From assembly GCF_002575655.3 (NCBI RefSeq), contig NC_053037.3, positions 254,605,135-254,669,134 on the forward strand: a DNA stretch of 64,000 bases. Reading direction: 5' to 3'. A program made the position numbers and the translations under genes. Each line of letters starts with the position of its first letter. The stretch's first letter is position 1. The notes below the pieces were generated by a model. The model did not search any database and had not been told where the DNA came from. It worked only from the letters and a program-made list of their open reading frames with translations. This stretch comes from Aegilops tauschii subsp. strangulata. Lineage: Eukaryota; Streptophyta; Magnoliopsida; Poales; Poaceae. Below are positions 1 through 11,062 of this stretch, piece by piece.

Positions 1-3000
1 AAAGAACAAATCAGCAACATTAACAGCATCATCGCTTTTATGACATGGTATAAAGTGTGCTCCACGTCAACAAATATGCTATCCCTCCCCTTCTTTGTTC
101 GAGGTAAACCTAAAACAAAGTCCATAGATATATCCTCCCAAGGAACACTAGGTACAGGCAAAGGCATATATAAACCATGAGGATTGAGTCGTGACTTAGC
201 TTTTTGACATGTAGTGCAGCGAGCAACAAAACGCTCAACATCCCGTCTCATCTTTGGCCAAAAGAAATGTGTAGCAAGTACGTCCTCTGTCTTCTTCACG
301 CCAAAGTGTCCCATTAATCCTCCGCCATGCGCCTCCTGCAACAACAAAAGACGAAGAGCGCTAGCTGGAATGCATAGCTTGTTAGCACGGAACACAAATC
401 CATCATTAACGACAAACTTGTTCCAGGTTCTTCCTTCTTTACAATTCTGCAATACATCTTTAAAATCAGCATCATGCACATATTGATCTTTGATGGTCTC
501 CAAACCAAATATTTTGAAGTCAAGTTGTGAAAGCATAGTATAGCGACGAGACAATGCATCAGCAATAACATTTTCTTTACCCTTCTTGTGGTTAATGACA
601 TAAGGGAAAGTTTCAATGAATTCAACCCATTTAGCATGTCTACGATTCAGTTTAGCTTGACTTTTAATATGTTTCAAAGATTCATGATCAGAATGTATAA
701 CAAATTCTTTGGGCCATAAATAATGTTGCCATGTTTCTAAAGTCCGAACAAGAGCATATAGTTCTTTATCATAAGTAGAATAATTCAGACTAGGCCCACT
801 CAATTTTTCAGAAAAGTATGCAACAGGTTTGCCATCTTGTAATAACACACCTCCTAATCTAATGCCACTAGCATCACATTCAAGCTCAAAAGTCTTATTA
901 AAATCAGGAAGTTGGAGTAAAGGAGCATGTGTCAACTTATCTTTCAATACCGTGAAGGCTTCTTCCTGTGCGGTACCCCAAACAAAAGGCACATCCTTCT
1001 TTGTAAGCTCGTTGAGAGGTGCAGCAATGGTGCTAAAATCTCTCACAAAACGCCTATAGAAACCAGCGAGTCCAAGAAAACTCCGCACTTGTGTGACCGT
1101 TTTGGGCTGCGGCCAACTCTCAATAGCTTCAATCTTGGCTTTATCAACTTCAATTCCCTGTGGAGTAACAACATAGCCAAGAAAAGATACTCGGTCGGTG
1201 CAAAAGGTGCACTTCCCAAGGTTACCAAACAAACGTGCATCACGTAGAGCAATAAAAACAGCACGTAAATGTTCCAAATGTTCTTCCAAAGATTTGCTAT
1301 AAATCAGTATATCATCAAAATAGACTACCACAAATCGTCCAATGAAAGCACGTAAAACTTCGTTCATTAGTCTCATGAAAGTACTAGGTGCATTAGTTAA
1401 CCCAAAAGGCATGACTAACCACTCATATAAACCAAACTTAGTTTTAAATGCAGTTTTCCATTCATCTCCCAATTTCATACGAATTTGATGGTATCCACTA
1501 CGCAAATCAACTTTGGAGAATATTGTAGAGCCACTCAATTCATCAAGCATATCATCTAGCCTAGGAATAGGATGACGATAACGAATAGTAATATTATTAA
1601 TGCCTCTACAATCAACACACATACGCGACGTACCATCCTTTTTAGGCACGAGTATAATAGGAACAGCACAAGGACTAAGAGATTCGCGGATATAACCTTT
1701 GTCGAGCAGCTCCTGTACTTGACGCATAATCTCCTTCGTCTCCTCTGGATTGGTACGGTATGGTGCACGGTTGGGTAGCGATGCACCGGGAATTAAGTCA
1801 ATTTGATGCTCAATCCCTCGAATAGGTGGTAATCCCGGTGGCACGTCTTGTGGGAAGACGTCAGCGAACTCCTGCAAAATGTTAGTGACAGCAGGGGGCA
1901 AAGAGGAAGGCACGTCCTCGAATGAAAATAATGCCTCTTTGCACACAAAAGCATAGCAAACAGATTTGCTGAAATCTAGTTCATCAATATCAGATTTTGT
2001 GGCAAGTAAACATGCACTTTTCAATTTAATTTCAGAAACAACACTAGATGGTTTATTATTAGGTTTCATTTGTTGCTCAAATTCCTTTGCCACAATCTGA
2101 TTTTCACTCTTATTTTTCTCCTGTTTTGCTTTATTAGCTCTATTAATGTCATCTTTCAAAATGGAATCAAGAGTCATAGGAAGCAAAGTAATATTTTTAT
2201 CCTTATGAACAAGAGTATACTGATTGTTTCTACCATGGTGTACAGAATTTTTATCAAATTGCCATGGTCTACCTAGTAATAAGGAACATGCTTGCATGGG
2301 TACCACATCACAATCAACATAATCAGCATATGTAGAGATACTAAAATGCACACGAACAGTACGTGTTACCTTAACCTTGCCGCTGTTGTTGAACCATTGG
2401 ATGTAGTAAGGATGTGGATGTGGTCTTGTGGTGAGAGATAGCTTCTCCACCATCTCCATGCTAGCCAAGTTGTTACAGCTCCCTCCATCTATGATGACGC
2501 GAACAGAACGTTCCTTCACAACTCCCTTTGTATGGAACAAATTATGCCTCTGATTTTGCTCTGCTTGTGTGACCTGCACACTCAAAACACATTGAGCAAC
2601 TAAACATTCATACCTGTCAGCGTCTTCAGGAGCCATGTATTGCGTCTCATTTTCAGAATCATCTCCACCATGTTCTTCACGTGTAATAAGAGCCAAAGTC
2701 TCCTCATCATAGTCACTAGCGGACTCATACCCACCATCCTCAGTAGCAATCATGACACGCTGAGATTTGCATTCTCTCGCAAAATGTCCTCTTCCCTTAC
2801 AACGACGACAAATAATATCACTTGTGTGCCCTGTCGATGCCATGGAAGAAGAAGAGCTCTGCGCAGGCCCGGCAGGTGTGCTCTTGGCAGAGAGTGGTGG
2901 TTGTGCCTGCTTTCGTGTATCACGGCTGGAGGTGGCACCTGATGGAGGTGATGGTGAAGTGGAAGTAGAAGATGCACGCGGTGTCCATGATGAAGGTCGA

Positions 3001-4069
3001 CCTGCAGAAAAGTTAGTTCGCGCCAATGGCTGTCGATCCTGCACTTCACGTTCAGCTTTACAAGCAAGATGGAATAAACGAGTGATATTATTATAATCCT
3101 TATACTCTAGAATGGTCTGAATCTCTTTATTTAATCCACCCATAAAACGTGCAAGCATAGCTTCATTCTCCTCAACAATACCACATCTAATCATGCCAGT
3201 TTGTAATTCCTGATAATATTCTTCTACAGAATTTTTCCCTTGTCTTAAACGCTGCAATTTTTGAAGTAATTCACGTTGATAATATGGTGGAACCCAACGA
3301 GTACGCATAGCAGTTTTCAAAGCAGCCCAAGTAGCTGGAACAAGATATAATCTACAATGTTCAGACCACCAAACACATGCAAAGCTAGTGAAAGCACAAA
3401 CAGCAGCAGGAACACGTCTCTCCTCAGGATATTGTAAACATGTAAATCGTTGTTCAGTTTCTAACTCCCAAGTAAGATATATATCAGGAACATATCTACC
3501 CTCAAATGGTGGAATATTCAATTTAAGTTTAGGGAGATGGTCATGATCTCGTACCTGAGGTGGTGGTGCCGGCCTACCGTTGCGAATATATACCTGAGGT
3601 CGACCTGCTGGTGGTGGTGCTGGTGGCTGCACGTAGTTCTGATTTTGATCAACCCATCCTCATAATCGCCCGCATAATCGTCATCCTCCTCAGGCGCCGC
3701 AGGAGCAGGAGCCAAAGAAGCATCAACAGTAGGTGCAGCAGCACCCGAATTTTGACCAATCTCAATTGGAACGCGCTGTGCCCGTCCCACTTGATTTGGA
3801 AGGCGGCGTTGGAGATGTGGTTGTTGTTGTTGTAGAGGTGCGACATGTGCAGCCGGTGGTGGTTGGGGAAGACGCTTGAGTAATTCAGTAAACTTGTTAT
3901 CCAGCTTTGTCTCAAACGACTTCTCCACGGCATCTATCTTCTCCATAGCCTCTTCAAATCTGTTTAGCACATCTCCCACCAGGCCACTCATCATTTGCTG
4001 AAATTTATCATGCAACTCCTTGTTCGTCATGTTCTCCCAATCAGTCTCATCGGCTTGTGAACCTGCCAT
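1..4069 (-). pseudogene. A1 gag-pol polyprotein, frameshifted in gag, cut by window edge
   Basis: Starts at ATG 4069 (protein begins [13 protein letters not shown]). Gag residues 1 to about 136 match A2; then a one-base deletion near 3655-3662 (GGATGGG where A2 has GGATGAGG) shifts the frame, giving a stop at 3518. Downstream the A2-equivalent frame stays open to position 1, with zinc knuckle CX2CX4HX4C near 2800, protease DGGSC near 2485, RT YFDD at 1311-1322, RNase H DCDASG near 875 and the integrase HHCC/early core by position 1. It would make a capsid/protease/RT/RNase H/integrase precursor for reverse transcription and integration. The frameshift should stop full-length translation unless bypassed. 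Identity is certain; functional state is probably dead in this copy. Confidence 0.9.
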
Positions 4070-4857
4070 GGTTAGCAGCAATAGAAACACAAAAGAATAT
4101 GATCCTGCGGACTACTAGAAGTGGTGGTGATGGTGGTGTGTCACAAAACCTTCAAGCGAATCTCAAATTCTTACCAGTTCTTACCCAGCAGCAGGTGGTG
4201 ATCGGCAACCGTTGTAGTCAAAAACTCTCAAAGCTTGGATATAGCGATTACCAGGGAGAGTCAAACGCACGATGTAGACTTATGTGGAGCTGGGAAGGCT
4301 TATAATATGGTAGCAAAATGGTAAGCAATAATCAATTCAGAGATGCAAAGTTGAATAAACGCTCAACGACGGTACTGTGCTGGTCCTAGGCTAGACCGTG
4401 CTAGAGACGCGAGCCTAGAACACTAACAAAATCACGGCGCTGCACGTAAACAAGGGAAAAGCACACTCAGGAAAAAAAAATCGCTCTTTTTTTTGCGCTC
4501 TTTTTTTTCTGCGCTCCTCTTTTTTTTTGCGAAAAATCACTATAATGGCGAGTGTCTCAAAACTCTTCCCAGGTCAAACTGACAGGATGGGCACAAAAAA
4601 TTTTGACTATTTTTTTTCGGAAATCAGGGCAGCGATGAAGAAAAAGTGCGACAAAAAATCACTATGATGGCGAGTGTCTCAAAACACTACCCGGGGCCTA
4701 AAAATAGGATAGGGAAAAAATATTTTTGGTTGCCGAAATTTTGGCCTAAAAACTGCCCGGGGGTCTCTAGACTCTTTTTTTTCCGAGACCTACTCAGGCA
4801 AGGAAACACGAAACGGAAAATATATGGATCTCTAAAACCAACTGAATATGAAAAGAA

Positions 4858-4995
4858 CTCGGATTGGTGGTGGATATATGGCGGTAGGATATGGCAGCGG
4901 TGGTGGTATATGGTAGCGGTAGTGGTATATGGATACGGATCGGTGGTCGTATATGGATACGGATTGGTGGTGGTATATGGATACGGATTCAAAGC
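4858..4995. repeat. 24-bp tandem repeat in A1 leader
   Basis: Imperfect tandem units of about 24 bp with core GGTGGTATATGGATACGGAT in the untranslated leader between primer binding site and gag. The same array on the other strand occurs in A' (42835-43025) but is absent from A2, so it belongs to the family and was lost in A2. The adjacent 4470-4530 stretch is a poly-T/GCGC simple sequence. Long frames across it are only the repeat translated. Confidence 0.85.
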
Positions 4996-5300
4996 GGTGG
5001 CGGATAAGCAATGGTGGTAGATGGCAAGGTGATGATGATGGTGCGGCGGCGGCGTGACAACTTATGACCAGAACTCGAAACTCTAAAAGACTAGACTCTA
5101 AGACCAGCAACTTGACACGACGATGCAACCGCAAATTCAATAAAGCAAAAACCCTAAAAAGATTATGCAAAGGCTCAGATTGGTTCGGATATGATGAACT
5201 AACCCTAATTTTTTTGTGGCTTTTTCGTGGACTGTAGGTATGAAGAACAGACTCGATCTAAACTACGAAAAACTGTAAAATCTCACCGAGCAACCTGGAA

Positions 5301-5311
5301 ATCTGATACCA
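5301..5311 (-). promoter_or_regulatory. Primer binding site of A1
   Basis: Minus strand reads TGGTATCAGAT two bases inside the 5' LTR. TGGTATCAGA matches the complement of the initiator tRNA-Met 3' end used by many plant gypsy and copia elements. It fixes the orientation of A1 (LTR above, coding below). Confidence 0.85.
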
Positions 5312-5313
5312 CT

Positions 5314-6230
5314 TGATAGAGGCAAAGGTGTCCCGTCTTTCGATGAGATGATGGATATCGCTTTGGTGGAAGTCGACTTTGACGATCCGACTACGAACGT
5401 GCGAGGACGTCGTGCCTTAGCAATCGCTTAACCAACTCCGAGAGGTTATTGACCACGCCGGAGCACGATCAACCTGACCACGAGGGTCTATTTCCTGCGA
5501 GCAAACGAAGAACAAGCAAGAAACTGAGATTGCAATCTGATATTGCGAATATAAGATGAAAGCTTTATTGATCAAGGTGGAGTTCTGTGACGCCTTTGTC
5601 TGGTCGCTGAACACAAACGAAGTACGCGAAGTTGCAGCTATGGCGAACTTTTAATCTAAACAAAACCCCAAAGTCTAAACGACGCCCTAAGGGCTGTATA
5701 TATGGAGGAAGAGCTGGGAATTTCGTGGCCCTTGAGGAAGGGGTCCGAAACCAACCCTATCTCTTGTTTCCCCACACATACGGACTCTAAAAACAGCCTA
5801 TACTTATGTATTTCGAAATTACATGGGCCTAGCCCAATAATAAGGTGACGCAGCACCTAGAATAGCCTCTGGACGAAAGTTATGAAGTAGCATCTTGTAT
5901 ATTTCGTCCAAGGCTTCATGCACGCATTATGGTGGCTTCAACGTCTTGAAATCATCACTTGTAACTCCGTTCTTGTTCCCCATGCGCATGCCATCATCTC
6001 CATGCTTGTTCTTGCTCCAATGTTCATCCTTCTCAAAGCTAGGCCCTTCATTTGTAAGCAAAACAAATGTATCCAATTTAGGCAGCATCATATTCTCATG
6101 AACATTAGAATCATTACCAAGAAATGAAAGTACCTGGTAATTTAATTGGCGTGCGCGAGCTCTAGTAATTGGTCCAGTATGTATAGCAGCAGGGGCTGTG
6201 GGTGTAACAATGGTATTGATGTCCTCATCA
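5314..6230 (-). repeat. A1 5' LTR (917 bp)
   Basis: Minus strand begins TGATGAGGACATCAATACC at 6230 and ends ...CCTCTATCA at 5314, followed by the primer binding site. The first ~290 bp are open and encode the C-terminal end of the family polyprotein (segment DEDINTI...GPITRARARQLNYQ...LKPP), so the family's pol frame runs into its 3' LTR. The TATA-like motif is CATATATAC. The outer end joins directly to an inverted truncated LTR copy, not to host DNA. Confidence 0.92.
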
Positions 6231-6862
6231 ACGTTGAAGCCACCATAATGTGTGCATGAAGCCTTGGGCGAAATATACAAGATGCTACTTCATAAGTTTC
6301 GTCCAGAGGCTATTCTAGGTGCTGCGTCACCTTATTATTGGGCCAGGCCCATGTAATTTCGAAATACATAAGTATAGGCTGTTTTTAGAGTCCGTATGTG
6401 TGGGGAAACAAGAGATAGGGTTGGTTTCGGACCCCTTCCTCAAGGGCCACGAAATTCCCCCCCTCTTCCTCCATATATACAGCCCTTAGGGCGTCGTTTA
6501 GACTTTGGGTTTTGTTTAGATTAAAAGTTCGCCATAGCTGCAACTTCGCGTACTTCGTTTGTGTTCAGCGACCAGACAAAGGCGTCACAGAACTCCACGT
6601 TGATCAATAAAGCTTTCATCTTATATTCGCAATATCCAGATTGAAATCTCAGTTTCTTGCTTGTTCTTCGTTTGCTCGCAGGAAACAGACCCTCGTGGTC
6701 AGGTTGATCGTGCTCCGGCGTGGTCAATAACCTCTCGGAGTTGGTTTAGCGGTTGCTAAGGCGCGACGTCATCGCACGTTCGTAGTCGGATCGTCAAAGT
6801 CGACTTCCACCAAAGCGATATCCATCATCTCATCGAAAGACGGGACACCTTTGCCTCTATCA
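6231..6862 (+). repeat. Truncated A-family LTR, head-to-head with A1 LTR
   Basis: Plus-strand LTR lacking roughly its first 287 bp: it starts inside the LTR at ACGTTGAAGCCACC and runs to the exact 3' terminus CTCTATCA at 6862, where C1 gag sequence begins. It is nearly identical to 5314-5945 in inverse orientation, so the two form a ~630-bp stem with a ~285-bp loop. No internal sequence accompanies it, so it is the relic of a deletion or inversion. Confidence 0.88.
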
Positions 6863-7823
6863 ATATTGCATTTGTTTGATCACATGACAAAGTCAAATCA
6901 TCAACATAGTCCTCTAAAATAGGTGGCGTGATCAAAGTAGTGGGTAGGTCATCACATGGTGCATTTAAATTGACAAGGCATTCATCGTACTCATGTGGAG
7001 GTGAAAGATCAGTACCTTTTTCATTACCTTTTATGACCAACTCCGATGATGTAGGCACTCTCGGTGGTGATGTGTCACATGGTGGAGGTGATGTGGTCCT
7101 CACAACAACGGATGTGGTTGTCATAGTATGCCTAGTAGTTGAAGGAACAATCGTATCAACTCTTGGAATGTGCACTGTGCGCTTGTTCTCCTCGTGGGCA
7201 ACACGATGTTTTATTTCCTGTTCAGCTTTTCAAGCAAGATGAAACAAATGGTCCATAGGATAACACTCTTCATGAATTAGTATCTCTTGAATATCACGGT
7301 TTAATCTTCCCCAAAATCTATCCATAAAATCTTCTTCACTTTCTTCTAAAAATGAGTGCAACAAGGTAGTTTTTAAATCATCATAATATTTTGATACGGT
7401 GTCAGTGCCTTGTTTCAAATGTTGTAATTTCTTAATCTTGCCACGAGTATAATAAACATCAACAAATCTATCTCACATGACAAGTTTTAAATCATCCCAA
7501 GTAGTAGGTATAAAATCAGGGTTTAACCGACAATATTCACTCCATCGAACTAAAGCAAAGCTACTGAAAGTACTAACCGCAGCTTGAAATTTTTCATGCT
7601 CATCAAAATTATGGGTAGAAAATATAGAATTTATTTGGTACTCCCATTCAATATATAAATCAGGCCTAAAACGACCAGTAAATGGTGGCATGGAAACATT
7701 AACCTGATTATGTGCATTCTGATGTTGTTGCTACTCTTGTGACAGTTGTTGTATTTTCTTAGGTGATGGCAAATCTCCCACAATCGATGATGCCCAAGAA
7801 CTAACAACTCCGGAACCTACCAT
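6863..7823 (-). pseudogene. C1 gag, broken and truncated
   Basis: Begins at ATG 7823 (MVGSGVVSSWAS), parallel to the MAGS start of the A family. An in-frame TAG near 7732 replaces a GAG codon kept in C2, and another stop follows the segment ending at 7473. Recognisable capsid pieces are PPFTGRFRPDLYIEWEY (about 7640-7691) and LEESEEDFMDRFWG (about 7310-7360), as in gypsy retrotransposon gag. It ends at 6863 in the Thr/Ser/Pro-rich region. No zinc knuckle is seen. A dead copy of a gag that packages element RNA. Confidence 0.85.
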
Positions 7824-9227
7824 AGTTAGTAGAAAACAAGAAACAAAATCTGAGAATAATGTTCCTATGAACTACTAGGATGTGGAGGTAAAATGCTCAC
7901 AGTATAACAAATATCAATATCTTACAAGTTCTTACCATGCAGCTGGTGGTGACAGGCAACCAACGATGTCAAATAACTTCGAAGATTGAATAAAGCGATT
8001 GCCGGGGAAAAGTGTGTATACACGGTGTAGAAATATGTGGAGCTTGGAAGGCTTAAGTATATGGTAGCAAAAGATTAGCAATAATCAATTCAGAGATGCA
8101 ATGTTGAAGAAACGCTCAATGACGGTACTGTGCTGGTCCTAGGCTAGACCGTACTAGAGACGCGAGCCTAGAATACTAATGAGGTCACAAAGTAGCACAA
8201 CTAGCATCAATAAAGGATATAAGTAGCTTTGGACAGCAAGACATAAGTGAAGATCACAATAGTAGTAAAGATAATGATGAGAAACAACAGCCAAGCAGGA
8301 TATGCCAAATACTTTCTCTCCAAGTTTTCTCTGGAAAAATTTGTGCCAATTTTCTGATAATTTTTCTCAAGAATGGCACTGACTCAAGCTTTCAAACGCA
8401 AAAAGAATCACTCAATTCCGAGTTGATATGACGAGTCAAAAAATTCTAAAACTGGCATGAAAAACTGGAATAAGCTGTGTTCGCGAACTTCAGAGGGCAA
8501 AAAGACCTATTTAGAAGCCGATTTTGAGGTGCCAAATATTGAACTAGCTTCTGCAACTATTTAGATGTGGCTCGTCACTAGCTTTCATTTGAGTATTAGC
8601 GGAGTCAAAGCGGACTTCGTATGAGGAAGTTATGCCTGTTTTACTGAACAGTGAACAAAACAGATTCCAATCCGAATTCAACTACGAAATTGAGTCTAGA
8701 TAGATCCGAATTTTGTTTTTTTCTTCCCTCTTTTATTTTCTCACACTTTTTTCTTTTTCTTTCTCTCTTTTTTTTCTCTTGACTTTTTTTTACTTTTTTC
8801 TCTCTTTTTTCTCTCTCCCTCTTTCCAAAACAAACTAGATAAGATGCATATTGGATCAAGTGAAGGTGTGAACGATCTCAACTATGATTATGACAATGAA
8901 CGGTGGGTAGCACGTGCTGGAAATTGATGGATGGGTGGTGGACAGCGGAAGGGATAACGATGCAGCGGCGGCGTGACTAACGTGAACAGAACTCGAAACT
9001 CTAAACGAACTAGACACTAAGACCAGCAACTCGACACGGTGATGCAACCGATAATTCAACTATGCATGCAATGAAAAGGAAATTCCAAAGGCTCAGACTC
9101 GCTTGGACAAATGATGAATAGATCTAACTTTTTTTTGTGGCTTTTTCTTGGAAAATAGGTAAGAAAATAAATCTAATCTAGGAAAAACTGAAAATTCTCA
9201 CCGAGCAACCTGAAAACTGATACCACT

Positions 9228-10197
9228 TGATAGAGGCGGGGGTGTCCCGATCTTTCGATGAGATGATAATTATCGATTTGGTGGAGAAGACTTTGCCGAT
9301 CCGACTATAGACGTGCAACGACGCTGCGCCTTAGCAATCGCTAGACCAACTCTGAGAGGTTTTTGACCACCCCAGAGCACGATCAACCTGACCACGAAGG
9401 TCTATTCCTGCATGTAATCGAAGAACAAGCAAGAATATGATAATGCAATCTGAATATTGTGAATATAGATGAAGTATTGATAAAGGTGGCGATCCAAAAA
9501 GCGGTCTTGATCTAGTCGTTGGACACAAACGAAGTACACGAAGTTGCAATGGCTAACTTTTAACTAAACAAATCCGAAGAAAAAGCTACTAGATGGATCT
9601 ACTTATATAGGAGCAAGGGGTGGCGGCCAAGGAGGTGGGAGGACGTCCCAAGGCAGCCTAAAACTAACCATAGGTCACACAAGGCCAATGGGCCCAAGTG
9701 GAGGTGATGCAACACATTTGGACTTGTAGTTTGACTCGGATTCTGTTGCAGCATCATATTGTTTCGTCCATAACTCAACGCTCTGGACGAATTTGAAGGT
9801 GATCCAATTGGGTTGCAAAGAGCACGGAATCTATTTTCCAACAAAAAAAGAATCACCCAATTCGGAGTCCGTATGAAAGAGTTATTGCCGTTTTGAGTCA
9901 GGTATGTCTATGTAGTCCGAATCTGAATCCAGAACGTGAGAGACTTGGACTCTATTTTCTCTTGGCCCAAAGGTGACGTGAGAGGACTTTTTGAACATCA
10001 CCTAAACTTCTCTTTTTCCCTTATCTTCATATGTGGATTGTACAAACGTCCCATACAACTGCAATTAAACATGACACAAAAGTTTGTGTCCTAGATGACA
10101 TAAATAAATTATTGCATAGTTTGCATTAGAAATCACCTCACAAATATACATGTATGCAATATTTTTGGTCGTATCCAAGGTAGTCATGTCCTCATCA
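9228..10197 (-). repeat. C1 5' LTR (970 bp)
   Basis: Minus strand starts TGATGAGGACATGACTACC at 10197 and ends ...CCTCTATCA at 9228, followed by a TGGTATCAGTTTT primer binding site (9214-9225). TATA box TATATAAG on the minus strand near 9600-9607. Termini match A-family LTRs (TGATGAGGACAT / CTCTATCA) although the middle differs, so A and C can be mobilised by related integrases. Confidence 0.88.
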
Positions 10198-11062
10198 CTT
10201 TGTCTACTCCTTGCCATTACATTAATAACCCCACAGCCCGTTTTTCGTACCTTTTCTATAGATACTAGCCATTGAATATTGCCGGCAATGTTACTTGTGC
10301 ACATTAGTGGTCATAGTTCCCATTGCATACATACCATATCATATTCATATACATATCTTGGTATAATCTCTTGTGTCACAAAAGTTGTCATCGCATATAC
10401 GCAATTGCTATCTTGGTTCGTGAAGTTTTGCATAAGAGGCCAAAGAAAGAGCTCAAAAGAGAAAGAGCCAAACAAGCTTTTAAGCAACAAAAAAGATAAG
10501 CAAAGAGGTTTTAAGCAAGAACCATAGCATCATACTACATTAAGGTTGTCATACTCTATCATCTTGGATCATATCGCCAGAACACCATACATATAGCATA
10601 CTTGGGATAGAAGTCGTGGGATTTTGCTTACTAGGTTGTGCACAAGTCTCGTATCCACCTATTGTGCAATCGTGCTAGCGTTTCTCTAGCGTTGTGCAAC
10701 AAGAGCATTTTTGTGTATTCCACATTTTAGCTAATTCCTTGGTTGCACGACCCCATCTATCTATCCATGTGTGTGTTTCCGTGTCTCATATCTTGCTATT
10801 GGTCTACTTGTTGCATTTGTGAATTTGCGAATTTTTTTCAACATCATTGAGCCTCACTAACAATTGCATAAATTTTGTGCCACCATCCTAATTGAGCCCG
10901 GCCATAAGCTTTATTCGTGTAGGTGTGAGAGATTGAAAAGAAACGGTACCAATTGTGCTATTTCCTTGCTACACTATTGAGTGATCATTGATCCATTCTC
11001 AACATCGGTCAAGGTACATTTGGTATAGTTCTTTTCTTCTTCCACTCACATATTTGCTTGGA

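Larger units (their letters stand above)
1..6230 (-). mobile_element. Element A1: Ty3/gypsy LTR retrotransposon, 5' part
   Basis: Minus-strand element running from its 5' LTR (5314-6230) through a primer binding site, a long leader and gag-pol until the window edge cuts it inside integrase. It is the mirror image of A2: a position x below about 3650 matches 63710 minus x on the right, and by-eye comparison of several 100-base blocks shows about 1-2% difference. Pol order is PR-RT-RH-IN with a YFDD RT motif. The pol resembles plant chromoviruses, nearest from memory the CRM group; the chromodomain region lies outside the window, so this is not proven. A1 has a frameshift in gag and keeps a leader tandem repeat that A2 lost. 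Confidence 0.93.
6863..10197 (-). mobile_element. Element C1: gag-only gypsy relative of A, truncated
   Basis: Minus-strand element with 5' LTR at 9228-10197, primer binding site, leader and gag; it stops abruptly at 6863 where an A-family LTR end abuts it. Its plus-strand sister C2 (13398-18131) is complete and shows that this family has gag but no RT or integrase. The leader includes a pyrimidine-rich simple stretch at 8705-8825. The left portion and 3' LTR are missing. Host sequence after the LTR start (10198 on) is element D, so C1 probably inserted into D. Confidence 0.88.

Noticed and set aside
3649..3933. Alternative frame of A1 gag (LLLLRRLRR run), also 59863-60186
   Set aside because: Shadow of the Pro/Ala/Asp-rich gag linker; the true frame is fixed by the MAGS start and the downstream zinc knuckle.
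4646..5020. Gly/Tyr/Val-rich frame in the A1 leader
   Set aside because: Product of the 24-bp tandem repeat (VVVYGYG units); absent from A2.
8641..8859. Lys/Glu-rich minus frame near the C1 LTR
   Set aside because: Translation of the pyrimidine-rich simple sequence at 8705-8825 in the untranslated leader.
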